DNA of 64,000 nt from Lucifuga dentata (GCA_014773175.1 VXCM01000313.1:124001-188000), one strand, 5' to 3'; shown: positions 42,102 to 62,283, numbered from the stretch's first letter. Translations and numbers: made by a program. The notes: generated by a model from the sequence alone, not told the origin.

Positions 42102-45100
42102 AGTGTGATATCAGCTTGACAACAGCTTATATGCGTCACAATGGTATAATGGCATAAAAGCATACACACCCGTATGTTCACATCTGTGTTATGGAAACGA
42201 CTAAGAAAGCTGCATCTCAAGGCTGCTTAATTGTGTGTATGTGTGTGTGTGTGTGTTCATATTCCTCCATTTACATTAATTTCAGCTCAAGGACTGATGA
42301 CTCAACCAGCAGTCGAGTGGGACAGTTGCAAACACTCAACCTCCTCAACTGGGAAAAAGTGCAAACGTGAGCTGTATGTGCAAACTCAGATGGAAGAAGG
42401 ATAACAGCTAGAGAAAGGTGGGAGGGCACATGCTTGTCCTCCCTCCCACCCTTTGTTTTCATCTTCCCTCTCCTCACCTCTTCACCTCCATCCCCCCATC
42501 ACCCCATCGTGAGGAGAGCAGAGAACGGCACACCCATTGTCATGGCTCACCTTCTTTTCAACTAATGTCTCCATGGTGATGCCGCTTCTCAGCCTCTCAT
42601 CTATTTCACCTTCATCTCCATGCTGATATCCCCCTCTCCTATATGAGATGTCATTTTCATAGTGGCTTACATTCCTCCCTTTTCCTCTGTCTGTTGCTCC
42701 TGTCCAGCTCATTCCCCTCTTTTCTCCAATTACCACCAGCTCTGTCCTTGTCTCCAGGAAGGAGGTAGTTTTAGTGAGGAACATATATATGCATGTGTGT
42801 ATGTGATTAAAATATGCTGTCTGAGTCATTAGGATGGAGAAGTGTGCTGCCTTGAGCAACACAGGGAGGAGAAAAGAAAATTGAAGGAAAGTGGCAAAGG
42901 AAAGAAGACGGAGATTCTACACCAGCTTGAAAAGGGTACATGTCCACATAATGCCAGACAAATCCAGCGGCAGACCTGTGGAAGTGGGTGAAATATCTCT
43001 GCATTAATGAGACACAGTTTGCCAGCTCAAGCTCTGATTCCTCCTCCTCATTTCTGGTTTTCTTCTGTCAACTTCTTCCTATAATTTTGTATTATTTAGT
43101 TCCTCTCCTTGGTTCCTTTTGTCATCCATTTCTTTTTCCCTGCATTGTTATTGCTATTTCAGTTTAGATTTTCTTGGTTGCATCCACCAGAGTTAACCCC
43201 ACCCTTGCTCTTCTTCATTTCATCCACTCTCCATCCCCCNCCCACCACCAAATGGCTTCACTTTTCTGTTTTCCTGGACTTATCTTGTTTCAGTGTCTAT
43301 CTACCCCTCAGTAACCCATGACCTCCATTTTGCTCACTCTTCATTATAATCCTTCATTTCCCTGATTTTTAGTCTGTGCATATTAATAGCTTTATGCGTT
43401 CACCTTGGCCACCTGATTCATCCCTTTTCAACATATTGACTGTGTGGTTGTGTGTGTATTTTTTGCTAATCTGTATCTGTGTGTATGTGCACACATTTTG
43501 TCAGTGTCTATGGTAAAGGGACGCAGAGTGACGCACTCGTTGACGTCACCAGAGGCAGAGGAAGGATGCTTTTTGATGGGAAAAAAAGAAAAACCTGCTA
43601 AAGACACTGTGTCAAGCCTAATTAAGAGACATCAAGTTTAGTCACATTTACTAATGTGACAGTGTCATATAGACAGCTGCTATATTTTTCAAAGTGCAGC
43701 TATTTTTGAGTAGTAGTACACATATTTACTGGGGGGAAAATGGAATTACACAGCCTTAAATTCATCTTTTATCTTTTGTAATTGGTTGTGCTTGTAACAA
43801 TTTCATGTCTATGGGTTTATTTTCTGATTATTTGGGATGTACGGTGGGTGTCTAGGAAACTTGATTAAAATCTGTCACCTTCCTCTGTCCTCCTCCTCCT
43901 CTTCCTCCACATCTCTCCATCTGGACAGCCTGACAGTCTGACTATGTGGCTGCAGGGATTTGTGGGTTAGTGAATGTGGAAGGATGTTGGTGCCAGAAAC
44001 GCTTGAATGCACATAGAGCTGCAGCATTAAATCAAGAAATCAATATGGCTGAATCGGGACACCCACTCATAAAATTGTAATTTTTTTTTTTTTTTTTTTT
44101 TGCCTTTCTTCATCATCTTCTCTTTCCATTACGTTCAGTCTCGTTCTTCTATCTTTCTACTCCTCTTTCTCCTCCTCTTCTGCTTTGTCCCTCCCATTCC
44201 TCTCTCCTCCTTCTCTTTCTTCACTGGTGCTTTACCTCTGCGGTCTCTCTTCCTCCACCACTCCCTGTTGGCAGTGTGATGATGCTGTCCTGGCTGCCTC
44301 CCAAACCGCTTGCCCCCTCGCTCCTCCGCCCCCACCGCTCTCACCACCCTCCCCTCTCTTCCCTGATGCTATAAATACCTGGCATTGGTGAGTCATCGCC
44401 AGACATATTGGTTGCTTCTCCATTTCCTCCATCCTCCCCTCCCCTCCTTCCCTCACTCCTCAGCTTCATTACCAGACCTCACATGTTGCCCACCTCCACT
44501 TTGACCCTTGCAGCACGATGCAGCTGAGGTAAGCCTGGAGACCTCCTGGCATGCTGAGGTGTTGCTAAGAACAGCCAAAGGTCAGTTTGACACATTACAA
44601 CCAGAAAAATAACAAAATCAGCAGGAGTACACACAATATAGGACACGCAGTCAAACAAAAAGAAGAAGAAGAAAAAAAATAAAGGCAACAGCTTTTCAGT
44701 AATTTCACAAATATGTCATGGTAAACAAAGCTAATCCCTTAAATTTCCCCTAAAACTAACAGTTCATATTTTTCTGCAATTGACATCACTTACAGTTTAT
44801 TTTAGATCTTCATTGATGCTATATCACATTTACTGATGAGGTAAAAGTAACTTAAGTGTATTTACTCAGGTACTGCACTTAAGTGCAATTTTGAGTTCTT
44901 GTGCTTGGTTCCAGTGTTTCCAATTTTGTTCTGTTTTTCTACAGCTGCTCTTTACATCTCAGAGACATATTGTACTTCTTACTCCACTGACATTTACTAT
45001 AGTTACTTCTACTAGTTACTTAGTAGAAGTACTCAGTAGGAAAGCATTTTAAAAGTCATAAAACTGCTGATAATGATGTGTTTGTTGCTTTTTCATTTGA

Positions 45101-45280
45101 CACTTTGGTTCTGGCTTAATGCAGAGATTCGAAATGAAACAATAGAATCCAATTATATCAACTTTGTGAAAAATTAAAAAAAAATATTAAAAACTATTTA
45201 GTATATACAGTCAAGCATTTAAAAATATATAAAATATATTAAGATATTAAATTTTTTTTTTACAATACATACAAATAAAA
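42102..45280. other. Intergenic stretch
   Basis: No recognised exon. Pyrimidine-rich tracts lie at 43,870-43,920 and 44,100-44,480, which make long but low-complexity open frames. A perfect CRE palindrome lies at 43,541-43,548. An N at 43,240 sits in a C-rich run. Confidence 0.5.
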
Positions 45281-45339
45281 GATATTACTTCCAAGAGTTA
45301 TCTGTTACAAGTATAGTACTCTTTTACTCCAAAATAACC

Positions 45340-45690
45340 CATTACTCCAAGTAATCTAATCTATTACTCTTGTAGTATTCCATTATTGAAAAAAGTAATC
45401 TATCTCTCTAAATTATTCATCCAAAATTATTCATCTTACTCACAGAGCAATTTATTGCTGCATCGAAGTAATCTATTACTCTGCAAGGAATTAATTATCC
45501 CCAAAGTAATTGATTACTCCAAAATAGATTAAGTAATATGTTATTTTAAAGTGATCTATTTCCCAGACTATATTTCTGAGTAATTTCTTGCTCTAAAAGT
45601 AACGCTCTCAGTGTAATCTAATACCTCAAAGTAATCTATTTCTCCAAAACTAATCTATTACTCCAAAAGTAGTCCATTACTCTTGAAGTA
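45340..45690. repeat. Degenerate tandem repeat built on AGTAATCTATTACTCC
   Basis: Variants of the word AAGTAATCTATTACTCC recur more than eight times at irregular spacing. The unit and spacing have drifted, so this is an old minisatellite or a decayed internally repetitive transposon. It contains no coding sequence. Confidence 0.65.
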
Positions 45691-45893
45691 TTGTTACTTT
45701 TACTTAACTACAATTTTGACTGTAGGATTTTCACATGTAATGTATTTTTCAGTTGTGGTTTTACTTTTACTTAAGTAATGGGTTTGACTACAATACCAAG
45801 ATGCCATTTTATGGCTCATTATACCAAATGGAAAAGATGGACAGATGTGCGTGTTTTACATCTGACTATATTTTAACATATTGTGGATCTTAA

Positions 45894-46556
45894 AGGACAA
45901 TATCAGCGATTTAACATGTTTGAGCCCAAATACAACCCGCATACACATTACGTTACTGACAACCATTTTCCAAAATATACTACTGGAGTGGTAAATATTA
46001 GACTATGTTTTTCCTACCTTCCAGACTGCCATTGATTTCAGTTCATTCCAACCTCTACAAACTTCAACTTGCAGAGGCTTGAAACACGCTTGAGATACGT
46101 AATCCATCACAGCAAACATTGTGTTTACTACATTTATTTCTTTTGTTGAAGTAACTTTATTTAACCAATCCAACCAACCACAATCCGATCCAACCGATCC
46201 ATGGAAGACAATGTTAGTCCAAGTAGAAGACAGCTGTTATCGAGAAATTAAAATGACTACATCTCCTACATCACCATACAAATCATGCAAAAGTGTTAGC
46301 ATACGAAACATTGATTTTTCAGGTGGGTGTATCGTGTAAACATTTGATTTTGAAAGATTAGGGGATTTGGCAAAATAACAGGAAAACTAAAATACAGTTT
46401 TATGTNTTGATTTTGAAAGATTAGGGGATTTGGCAAAATAACAGGAAAACTAAAATACAGTTTTATGTTTTGCAAATTGTCAGTAACATGACATGTACAG
46501 TATGCGGGTAATATGTATTATTAGGCTTAAACATGCAAACTTGCCAGTATGGTCCT
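45894..46556. mobile_element. Non-autonomous DNA transposon with TTAA target site, copy A
   Basis: Flanked by TTAA at 45,890-45,893 and 46,557-46,560. The left end begins AGGACAATATCAG and the right end finishes with the inverted form of AGGACCATACTGG. The similarity extends inward: words such as TTTGAGCCCAAATACA, CCCGCATA and TTACTGACAA occur on the left and, inverted, on the right. No transposase is encoded. TTAA target sites point to piggyBac- or Kolobok-type mobilisation. A 62-bp piece (46,344-46,405) is duplicated exactly at 46,407-46,468 around an N, probably by assembly. A related copy lies at 55,026-55,478. Confidence 0.75.
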
Positions 46557-46560
46557 TTAA

Positions 46561-47797
46561 GCCATTAGCCCACTTGGTGTGGCTCTTTCCCTTCAACAGT
46601 ACTGGCTCATATCTCGCTTCCTTTCCGAGCTGTAACACCATTGCTTCCAGTCTCAGATGTAATTATTTTCAGTCTCCAGCCAACACCCACTTCTCCAGAG
46701 TTATGAGCAGCTCCTGCTCGGCATCCTTGAGTAAACTCCAATATGGCTTATTGGCTCACACTTGGGTGTGCACATGAAGCACAAACATAGAGATTTTTTT
46801 TTTATTTTTTATTTTTGCACTCTTCTGAGTCAGGAGTCAGGAAGAGGGGAGAGAGAATAAGAGAATGAATAAGGTGGAAGTGTTAAGAGATGAAAGAGAT
46901 GAGACAGAAACACACACTAAGCCACATTTATACAATATGGAGGATGGCCTTCGCAGTTTTCTGCTGTGTGATGATGCTGTTGTTGTCTTTGTGTTAGAGC
47001 CACTCTGCTGTGTGTGTGCATCAGAATCGGTGGGCTAATGAAGGGAGCATTATGCCTCTGACTCATTCAGTGGTCCCAGAGGAGAGGAGAAGGCAAGGGA
47101 GGAGAGGGAAGGAGAATCTTGTAGCTGCTGTTTCATTTTAACTGAAATATAAAAGTAATGCCAACAGAACATCATACTGATTTTATCCACCCATTTTCTT
47201 TTCGATTGCTTTTTCATGAGGTTCGTATTGTTCAGTTAAGAAATATGTAGGACTGCTGGCTGAGCTTTGATTTCACTGTAACTTGTATAATATTCCACAT
47301 TTATTCCCAATTATTTTTTTAGTAATAAGTAAAGCATTTGCTGCGTGTACTAAATGTCAGATTTGTGACTTTAAACAAATGTAGAAACAATAGAAGTGGA
47401 ATTAGAATCTTGTGTTATGTATGCTTCACATGCATGTTAAATGTCCAAAAAAAAAAAACCCAAAATGTACTTTTATTAAATGTGGAAAACAGAAATTACT
47501 CCAAGACTTGGTGGAAGAGTGAACCCATTAAATGCTAGTGCCAATCCAAATCTAGAGGTGAGTCCAAGGATTTTCACTAAACATTGCCAACTAGGGTATT
47601 TTTTGATAATTCTGCCAATTTTTTTCAGAGTAATTCACAAATCCCAAGAAAATTATACCAAGACAAACTATAATATGGTGCAATTTGGTTGTGATCCAGG
47701 TAAATTTATAAAACTACTGTTTCTTATAACAAAGTATTATTATTATTATTAATTATTATTATTATTATTACAGTCTTTTCTTCATGTCTTCTCTTTA
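46561..47797. other. Intergenic stretch
   Basis: No recognised exon. It includes a poly-T run near 46,795-46,805, a purine-rich patch at 46,840-46,900 and 47,080-47,115, and an ATT repeat at about 47,737-47,770 that leads into the SINE. Confidence 0.5.
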
Positions 47798-47890
47798 GGG
47801 CAGCATGATGGTGCAGTGGTTAGCACTGTTACCTCAGCATAAGAAGGTTGTGGGTTTAAAGCCCTGGTCTATTCCATGCAGAGTTGATTA
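47798..47890 (+). mobile_element. tRNA-derived SINE head
   Basis: Begins GGGCAGCATGATGGTGCAGT. TGGTGCAGTGG at 47,809-47,819 is a pol III A box and GGTTTAAAGCC at 47,853-47,863 is a B box with CpG decay from GGTTCGAATCC. This is, from memory, the classic fish tRNA-headed SINE beginning GGGCGGCACGGTGG. The 3' limit is unclear. It sits beside an ATT microsatellite. Confidence 0.75.
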
Positions 47891-48948
47891 AAAGATGCTG
47901 AAAATAGGAAAACTGCAAATGAAAAACATTGTGTAATGTCACATTTGGCACCCTGTAATATGGAGCGCAAATTTAATGGACAAACAACACAAACCTTCTA
48001 TAGACTCAAAGACCAAACATTTATGTGTATCAAATCAAGCGAAACAGTGGAAGCAGGATCAGTTTTCTCCCCAGTAACATAAAATACAAGTCACTTTATC
48101 CTGCCTGCTGCTACCAAACACTGATCAAATGAAAGGAAACTCATTTCTGTCGCTGTGCTGAGATGCTGTAAAGTGTGCTGGCAGGTGTACATTGAACACT
48201 AGCATTGTCTGAAATAAACTAAAGATCTGACAGGCCTCTAATTCAACATCTTGTGAAAAATGTTCCGACTGTGCCTGCAGGAAAAAAAACCCTTTATTTA
48301 CTAGTCTCAGAGTCTCCCAGAACTGTGTGTTCTGCGAACGCCACACAGTCTTTCAGAAACCACATTCACACACACAATGGCCTTCGTTGCCATAGAAACT
48401 CTAGTTTGAAATTCGAATCAAACCACTGATCGTATTAGTCACATACTTTCCCTGACAGAATTTGCTCACACATACACACACACAAAGACCACAGCACTAA
48501 TCACAACACAAACTTTTTATTTCAGTACAGAATTTTCAAGGCCAAATCACAAATAAATAAGGAAAGACACTTGCAAATAGCCCCACTGGCAGGACTACTA
48601 AACCACAGAAAACAAGGAAGAGACCCTCACACCAGTCAGTCAAAGATTATTAAATAGCTTCAGAGAGTACACCTTTACAGTTACTAGTAGCTTGAATGAA
48701 CTTTGATCATCGATTTCTCCCCACTTATTTACAACTGCAAACAACACAAGTGGTGAAATTCATCTCAAGGCCATCTGCCACCTTTGCCTTGTCAATACTG
48801 AAGTCATTAGGTGAAATCAAAGCAGCTTGTAAGACGTGACGTGTGCCGTCAACAAAGCAAAAGCTCACATTCTTTAGACCCATGATTGTGGCTCATGTGT
48901 CAGAAGGCAACTAGCCACTCCTAGCCAGGAAGAGGAGAGCAGCAAACG
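47891..48948. other. Intergenic stretch that may include the distal ACSL3 3' UTR
   Basis: No recognised exon. Minus-strand AATAAA at 48,516-48,521 could end a very long ACSL3 transcript. An RFX X-box-like GTTGCCATAGAAAC lies at 48,386-48,399. Confidence 0.35.
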
Positions 48949-49088
48949 TCATGTTAAGGTTTTTTTTTTGAGGAAGATTCTCAGTCATCCAGGTGGTATA
49001 GATACTGTATGTTGTATGAAAACTCAGTCAGATCAGGTCAAATGGAATCCAGTTGACCTGACTGAGTTTTCATACATCATGTTAAGGT
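48949..49088 (-). mobile_element. Small retroposon-like insertion with 12-bp target duplication and hairpin
   Basis: TCATGTTAAGGT occurs at 48,949-48,960 and again at 49,077-49,088. The 116 bp between starts with a T run (a poly-A tail if read on the minus strand), continues GAGGAAGATTCTCAGTCATC, which resembles a fish LINE/SINE tail from memory, and ends with a near-perfect hairpin whose arms are at 49,015-49,041 and 49,053-49,074. Confidence 0.65.
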
Positions 49089-52000
49089 ACTTTTTTTTTT
49101 TTATACTGTAATAGAGGAAAAAAAAAAAAAANGAAAAAAAAAAAAAAATGGAAGGGAAGAATGGGTGTCCACTTCATCATCATCATAGCACTGTCAAAAT
49201 TATTCTCGCACTGCATGCGAGAATAATCTTTTCTGCGTAAACATAGCAGACAAATGATAAGAGAAGCTGTTCCGAGTACCTGACTGACTGTACATTTATT
49301 AATGCTGCACGTCTTCTGCAAAGCAGGTTTTTCATTTCCAGAATTAAATATCACAGTTATGGAGTGAACTGCCCTTAAAACACTGACCAAACATCTTACA
49401 TCTGCTGAAGAGAAGCTGAAAAGAGATAAAATATGATGCCAAGAGAAAAACACCAATCTCAAAACGTAATAAATGTACATGTCATCTGTGACAGCTGACG
49501 AATCTAAGTACTGTAAACCCGTACAGTATATACATTGTACATACAATATCATACACATAAACCAATTTGAAGATACAGAAATGTTATACACGTTATTTAT
49601 GGAAAACGTCTTCATCTAAGTGAGTTTATGCTATATACTATATACTTGTAATTACACAAGGGCATAATTGATGAGGAGTTACTTGAATGTCTTCAGTTGT
49701 TCGACTGGAGTGTTTATCCCATCTCTCTCACTCTCAAATTCAAGTACTTTAGTACAGTTGCACCTTTTTCATTTTACTCATGCAACTGTTACAATGCCAA
49801 CCAATTTTTAACTTCAAACTCTTAAAGCACCTGAAATCTGTTTAGCAGATTACGTTAGAATCCACAGTGGAGCAACATCCAGACTTTCATTGTCTCTACC
49901 ATGCTCTGCTGCTTTATTCCTACATGAATGCCTACGCTTCTATTCCTTCCTGTTCTATTACATTGAAGTGGATAGAAAGGCCCAAACATTCAGTCAAACA
50001 CTGTGGAGGGACTAGCTGTGTTTTTTTTTTTTTTTTAANTTTTTTTTTTTTTTTTAACTTCCTATGTACATACTTTAGTTTAAAATTTGTGTATAAATAT
50101 TACACATTCATTTTGTATATCATATTCATAGAGAAAAGTCACAGTAACTAAATGGCAAAAAGATGTAAAAAAAAAAAAAAAAAAAAAAANTGTACAGCTG
50201 CACCAAAAGCAACTAATGAAAGCTAAATGTGCAGCGATTTAAAAAAAAAAAAGCCAACTAATGCAACTACATTTCATGGGCAGGCTACGTTCCCTTGGAG
50301 ACATCTGTAAGGTTCATTGGTCATGACTGGAAGAATGTGTGGCAGATGTGGCAGGGCTGTGAATTAAATAACCAAATGATTCCAGCTGTTTGAGGAAAAG
50401 CAATCAATAAGACACAGGCTGTGAGGCGTCCAGTGGCTGTTCAGATAAGGAAAAGAAAAGCTCGGGGCCACAGAGCCCAGATGCAAAAAGGAGGATTCTG
50501 ACTGCAACCAGATGAGCATCTTTTCCATCTACACAAAAGCTCCAGAGCAGAAGCGACTGAAGACTGGATCACTTCAGCTAATGCAAAGCTCAGACCACAC
50601 GATTTCAGAAATCCCCCAATTACCAAACCCCTCAAACTGTACAACAATCTTTCCTGTTCTTTTATGTGTTCAGGACATTGTAGTACGCAGATTATGCAAC
50701 TCAGCGCAAACAAAGTGTAAAGATTACCAGATCTCTTGCCCGGGAGGAGACGAACAATGTCTGAAATTGATATTCACAAAACCTCACGCGAGAATTCATG
50801 CCGGTATATGGCCCCAAATGAGGAGGTGCTGCTGGCTGTTCAAGTAGCGAGTGCACCATTTTGTGCAGATAAAAAAGAAAAGAAAAAAAAAAAGCTGGAA
50901 AGCCATGAGGTTTTTGTCACTTCTGCCTCTTCTCACTCTCTTTGGCTTTTGCTCATTGCCACTATTGGGATTTGTCGTAGATCTGGTCAAATTAGAAGAG
51001 CATCTCAGATTTTGTGCAGATAATGAAAATGTCAGGGCATCTGGGATGGCTCCAAGATTGAGTCAGGATGCATCTGCAGACTTGACAAGTGTTGTGACGG
51101 GCACGAACAGCGATGTGGAGCTTTCACCTCACGTCAAAGTTTATCTGGGACTGGAAATCAAATCCTGTCGTCTGAGTTTGGCATAATGAACACTCAAAGA
51201 TGCAAATTTTAGGACACAGGCAAATGAAGGGGAAAAAGACAAAAGCTTGTAAACAAAGCCTATAAAAGTACAAGATAAACAAAACGAAAATAAAAAGTTA
51301 TAAGGATAATGAAATTAAAAAAAAAAAAACCCTCAGTATAACACAACATAAAATAACCGTAAGAAAAAAATATTTCAAACCATCGTAATGTTCAATCTCT
51401 CATGGCTTTACGACACTGATTTCATCACACATAAAGACACTAAAACAGGTTTCAAAACTGAAAAACAATTCATAAAGGAAACTAATGACAAAAATTCCAA
51501 AAAATGTCAAGGTAAGAGAGATCCCTGTGTAGATTCCAACCTGAATGTTATTTAAAGCCCAGGAGAGATCCCTCTTTCAGGTGATGCTACCCCACTTCCC
51601 TGCACTAGGTGTCTGCACTACAATGTCCAAGACCATCTGAACTGGTGGAGGGCTCCAGAGAGCAGGGAGGGGGGAGGAGGGAGGAAAGCAAAGGAGAGGT
51701 CATGTTGACATCCACAAATGTCTAGGCTGACATTTGATTCATATCAACTTGTTCAGACGTTCCAACTTCATGTGCTACCTCGGTTGTCATAGCAACTCAA
51801 AGGGCAAAAACTATCAAAGAGGCATGGTAAGAGCATCACACCATGGGGGCACATCCCATTTCTCTGATTTCATATCTCCTTCATCCTGCGTGGAAATCGA
51901 TCAGGTCGGACTTCATTATGGATGTTCAGATTCTCTTAACGCAGTCCAGAGGAGCAGCATGTCACACACACACACACACACACACGCAAACACAAACCGG

Positions 52001-52307
52001 GGAACATTTAGACCATTAAGAGAATTGAGACATACCCCAGCTGGTTTGATTTGCTGCAAGGGCCCTTTTGCTTTTTCATTTTGAGAAACAGTATTAGGCT
52101 GCTTCAGATTGTTTCTCCTTCCTTTGATCAAAGCTGGTTGCAAGAAAGCTGAAGGAGAAGGTGCGCATTTGCTTGTGTGTGTGTGTGTTACCTGTATCAG
52201 TAATTTCTCTCCAAGTCATCCTCATAGTGGCTTCTGAGCTCCTTGTATATGTGTGTAAGTATATATGTATATATGTGCGTATGTGTGTTGTGTAGTGTAT
52301 CCATGTG
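49089..52307 (-). other. Probable ACSL3 3' UTR and downstream DNA
   Basis: No recognised exon on either strand. The stretch directly follows the ACSL3 stop codon and probably holds its 3' UTR. Several homopolymers carry Ns (49,132; 50,039; 50,190). Candidate minus-strand AATAAA signals occur near 49,293-49,298 and 49,911-49,916. An X-box-like GTTGTCATAGCAAC lies at 51,783-51,796 and a CA run at 51,963-51,985. Confidence 0.4.
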
Positions 52308-58629
<6,322 letters not shown>

Positions 58630-58786
58630 CTTTGAGGATGAAGTCAAGGCTCAGGGGTGCTGAAGTCAGACACCCAGAGACAGAGTAGGCCAGCAAAACA
58701 ACTTGTCTCTGTTCCGTGAGTGAGGCGACTGGAGGTAGATTCAGTGATGCGAGTTGTGGCGCTTTCATATAACAAGTCAACTGCAC

Positions 58787-61635
58787 CTGCAACAGAGACA
58801 ACATGAACATTTTTAGAAATATATCATTGAAGCTGCATCAATATGCCTAATGCAGCAAATGTGAGCAATCTGATCATGCACACACACAAACCAGCTCCTT
58901 GGCAGATCAATACACAACTATTTTTAGCTCCTTTCTTTGTCAGCGTTATTTGTCTCACCAGTTTCCCTGGCCTCACTGTGCAAAAGATAGCCAGAAGAAG
59001 CATCGTGCTATGACAATTAATATGGCTTAATACTGTATAGATAATGAAAGTAGAATAGGCATTAATATAGGTCAACATGACTATTATTCACCCTGCTAAT
59101 GTAGCTGAATCAAGCAGAATTGCATTTCAGCCAAGAAATTGCTGTTGCTCGACTTCTCTGGGCTTAAGCCTCTTTTCTATACTCCATCACACCATAACCG
59201 ATGTGATACGACAGTCTTTTGCAGGACTCGATCATGTTGTAAAACTCAGCTTATTGCTCCTAAGTGATGCTATTAGCTTTCTATACAAACACACCATCGG
59301 CTCTGACTGTGTCGCAAATCAGTGTTATCTCCTTAAGGGCCGGAGCCTAGCTTGCCCCTTTAGCCCTGTATTGAACCCAAGCATGTTAATAGCAGAGGCT
59401 ATAGCGGCTCATTCTGCAGCTCAGGGTGAGAGGAGCAGAGGTCGTGGGTGGGATTAGCCTCACCTGGCCGCTAATGTGACAGCACCTAGAGGAATCTAAC
59501 ACTGACCGAAGAGGTGGTACGCAGCAACACAAGCTACAGCAAACACTCACTGATCCCAAGTGTTGAACAGCAAATTTGTAACATTTGCAGGAAACTATCG
59601 TGAGGAAAAGAGAAACATGTATGCAACAAATTAACAATGGCAATAAGTATCGTTCCTCACCTGCACTGTACAATACTGCTCCTAATGCAGCCAGTCTGTG
59701 TGTGTGTGTGTGTGTGTGTATATGCAAGCTTTTGCTCCAGCTAGCTTCAACAGTGCTAATTGTAGGAGATAAATAAAACCCTAAAACCCATTAGAAAACA
59801 CATATCTGTGTTCTATCAAATACTGCAATTTTCTCCATTTTTTTCTTCTTTTCATTCACGACTACTTCGATATTTTCCGCCTTCACACTGAGAAACCAAA
59901 GAATGAAACAGCAAGAATTGGAACGTTTAGTTTTCTGAAAATGACAAATGAAATACTACACTGTAATTTGCCAAAAGCGTCAGCTCACAGGAAAATCCGA
60001 CAACTGCTCTGCTTCAAACGGCTGCACTGACATTGATATTTAACACTAACAAAATGTTTTTTTTTTTTTTCTGGAAGTGAGAGCAGACACTTCAGTGTTC
60101 ATGTTAAATAATTTGTTCATTGCATTTTTAAATAAATGAATCCTTGATATTTCAATGGCCAACTTGTATGTAGTGTGACAAACTGGCATATCAGGCCTTG
60201 GTTATCTTAACACAGTGAAATAAGAAAACTAGCTTTTTCTGGTCTTACAGCATGACAGCAACCTGATTTAGTTTTCTGAACGTTCTAGCTGAGCAAAATG
60301 AAGAACATTTCTTTGTGTTTGATGATATGCACATTGTTAATGACCACATGACCCAAAATATCATTATCACATTATCAACAGAGGTCTTTGGTCAAAAATA
60401 TAAGAGTGATATTTGATTATAACAGAACCCAGCTGAAAGTCTTGCAATCCTATCTCTGATGATAATACCAAAATAAATTGTATTACTGCGGTGGTGAGCC
60501 GCTTCTTCCTCATCTGGAGCCCTAAATGAAAAACACTTGACTTCAGAATGAGAAGAGAATCATTTAAACCTGAGCATCCTGGATATTAATATAGCTGCAC
60601 TTTATTGGATTTTCTCCTTAAAGTGTTCTCATTTCAAATAGGCCAATTCAGTTTTCTCTTTCATCTGCAAATGTAATGCAGCTCTGCTCCAAGTGAAATA
60701 GCCAGCTGCCTTTAAAATTGATTATCCATCTGTTAAAATAGATTCTAGATAGATTACTGTATAACTACACAGGTGAAGGAGGATAAACACCCCATTTGTC
60801 TCACAGTCTCTCAGTGCATTTACATGCACACTGTACTCCTTTTTAAAACATTTTATCTGTACAGCAGTTACGGCAAAAATGTAGCTTAAGTACATGTACA
60901 TGAATGGAATTAGCAGGATTCCCTCATTCACGGGACAGTCATTATGCTTACTCGACATATGAGGGGAAATACACCAGGTGAGGAAAATGCATGCAGAGAA
61001 TTCTTACTCTGATTATAAAGACAATGCATTGTTTACATGCTTGAGCAAATAATCCAGGTCTGTTGCTCAGTATACACCAACACTGACTGTACTATATACT
61101 ATAATGACTATAACTGTATATAATTATACATTTCACAAAGGCAGGAGTTATTGCAAAGCTCTAGTGGCGGGATTTAAACTGTCCAGATATACATGATAAA
61201 CGTTAAGTCGGTGTGTGTCTAAGTAAACCAAACACACAAAGATGTCATAATTCTTATATCTGACACCTGTATCATTGGTCTAGTTATATTGTGGCATGTC
61301 TAACACATGCCACAATACAGACAAATTGGATGGTGATGTGACTCATAGTCAAAAGAGCTTCATTTCACACATGTTCTTACAATTCAATACATAGTTATGA
61401 CAACTGTGCATAAAATGAGTCTTAAACAACACTTCATGTAAATATCACTGCAATAATAGTATTAGCATCCTTATTATAAAAATGTTGCTGACAGAAATTA
61501 TGCAGGTTTGTCATGCCACAGCAGCAGTGTTAAACACACACAGACAATTTTGGCACGTAGGCCTAAAATATCCAAAAGCCAACAACTACAGAGACAGTTT
61601 TACTTTTCAGTTATGAGGATGTTCTTCTTATAATT
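58787..61635 (-). other. ACSL3 5' intron, first part
   Basis: Non-coding by all signs. A TG run lies at 59,698-59,718 and a T run at about 60,057-60,070. Open frames such as 59,077-59,457 (+) match nothing known to me. Alternative non-coding first exons of ACSL3 could be hidden here. Confidence 0.45.
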
Positions 61636-62283
61636 CTTCTTATCGTGTTCAAAGCCACTCATGATCTGACTCCATCCTATATCTCTGCCCTTCTAATGCC
61701 ATATATTGCTCCAAGACCGCTTAGATCTGCTGTCCAAAAACTATTACATATCCCTCGGTCTAGGTTCAAAACAAAGGGTGATCGTGCGTTTAGTGTCGTT
61801 GCTCCAACACTGTGGAATCAGTTACTCCTTAATATCTGCTCAGTCGAGTCAGTGCAGCATTTTAAGAAACTGGTAAAAACATATTTATATAAACAGGCTT
61901 TTATGTAATCTTGATTGGTTTCCATAAGTGAAATCCAGATGGATCTCTGTACTGGTGTGCAGAGCTGATGTTTAACTACAGTTCTTTGTCTTTTATGTGT
62001 ACATTGGTCATTTTGTAACAGCTTTGCTTGCTTTTTATATTATTCTTTATTCTATTTTAATTGTTTTGGACTAATGTGCTCTTGATTATCATGATGTCTC
62101 TAGTCTTGATGACTTTCTGTAATGTACTTTGTGTGTCTGGATTCCTGCTCAGGCTACATGTTTTGGTGTGATCATGGTGATTAATTAATATTTGATTTTA
62201 GCTCTTTGTGAAGCACTTTGTAACTTATGTTTTGAGAAGTGCTATATAAATAAAGTTCATCATCATCATCATCATCATCATGA
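61636..62283 (+). mobile_element. L2-like LINE, 3' fragment
   Basis: The frame at 61,645-61,908 encodes the carboxy end of a LINE protein: FKATHDLTPSYIS, then RSRFKTKGDRAFSVVAPTLW, ending at a TAA at 61,906-61,908. The 3' part ends with GAAGCACTTTGTAAC, GCTATATAAATAAAGTT and then a TCA microsatellite, the tail typical of fish L2/Maui-type LINEs. The element is truncated at its 5' end near 61,636 and lies antisense within the ACSL3 intron. Confidence 0.85.

Noticed and set aside
49082..49615. 177-codon minus-strand frame downstream of ACSL3
   Set aside because: It runs through a poly-A tract with an N and matches no family; composition is that of UTR or intergenic DNA.
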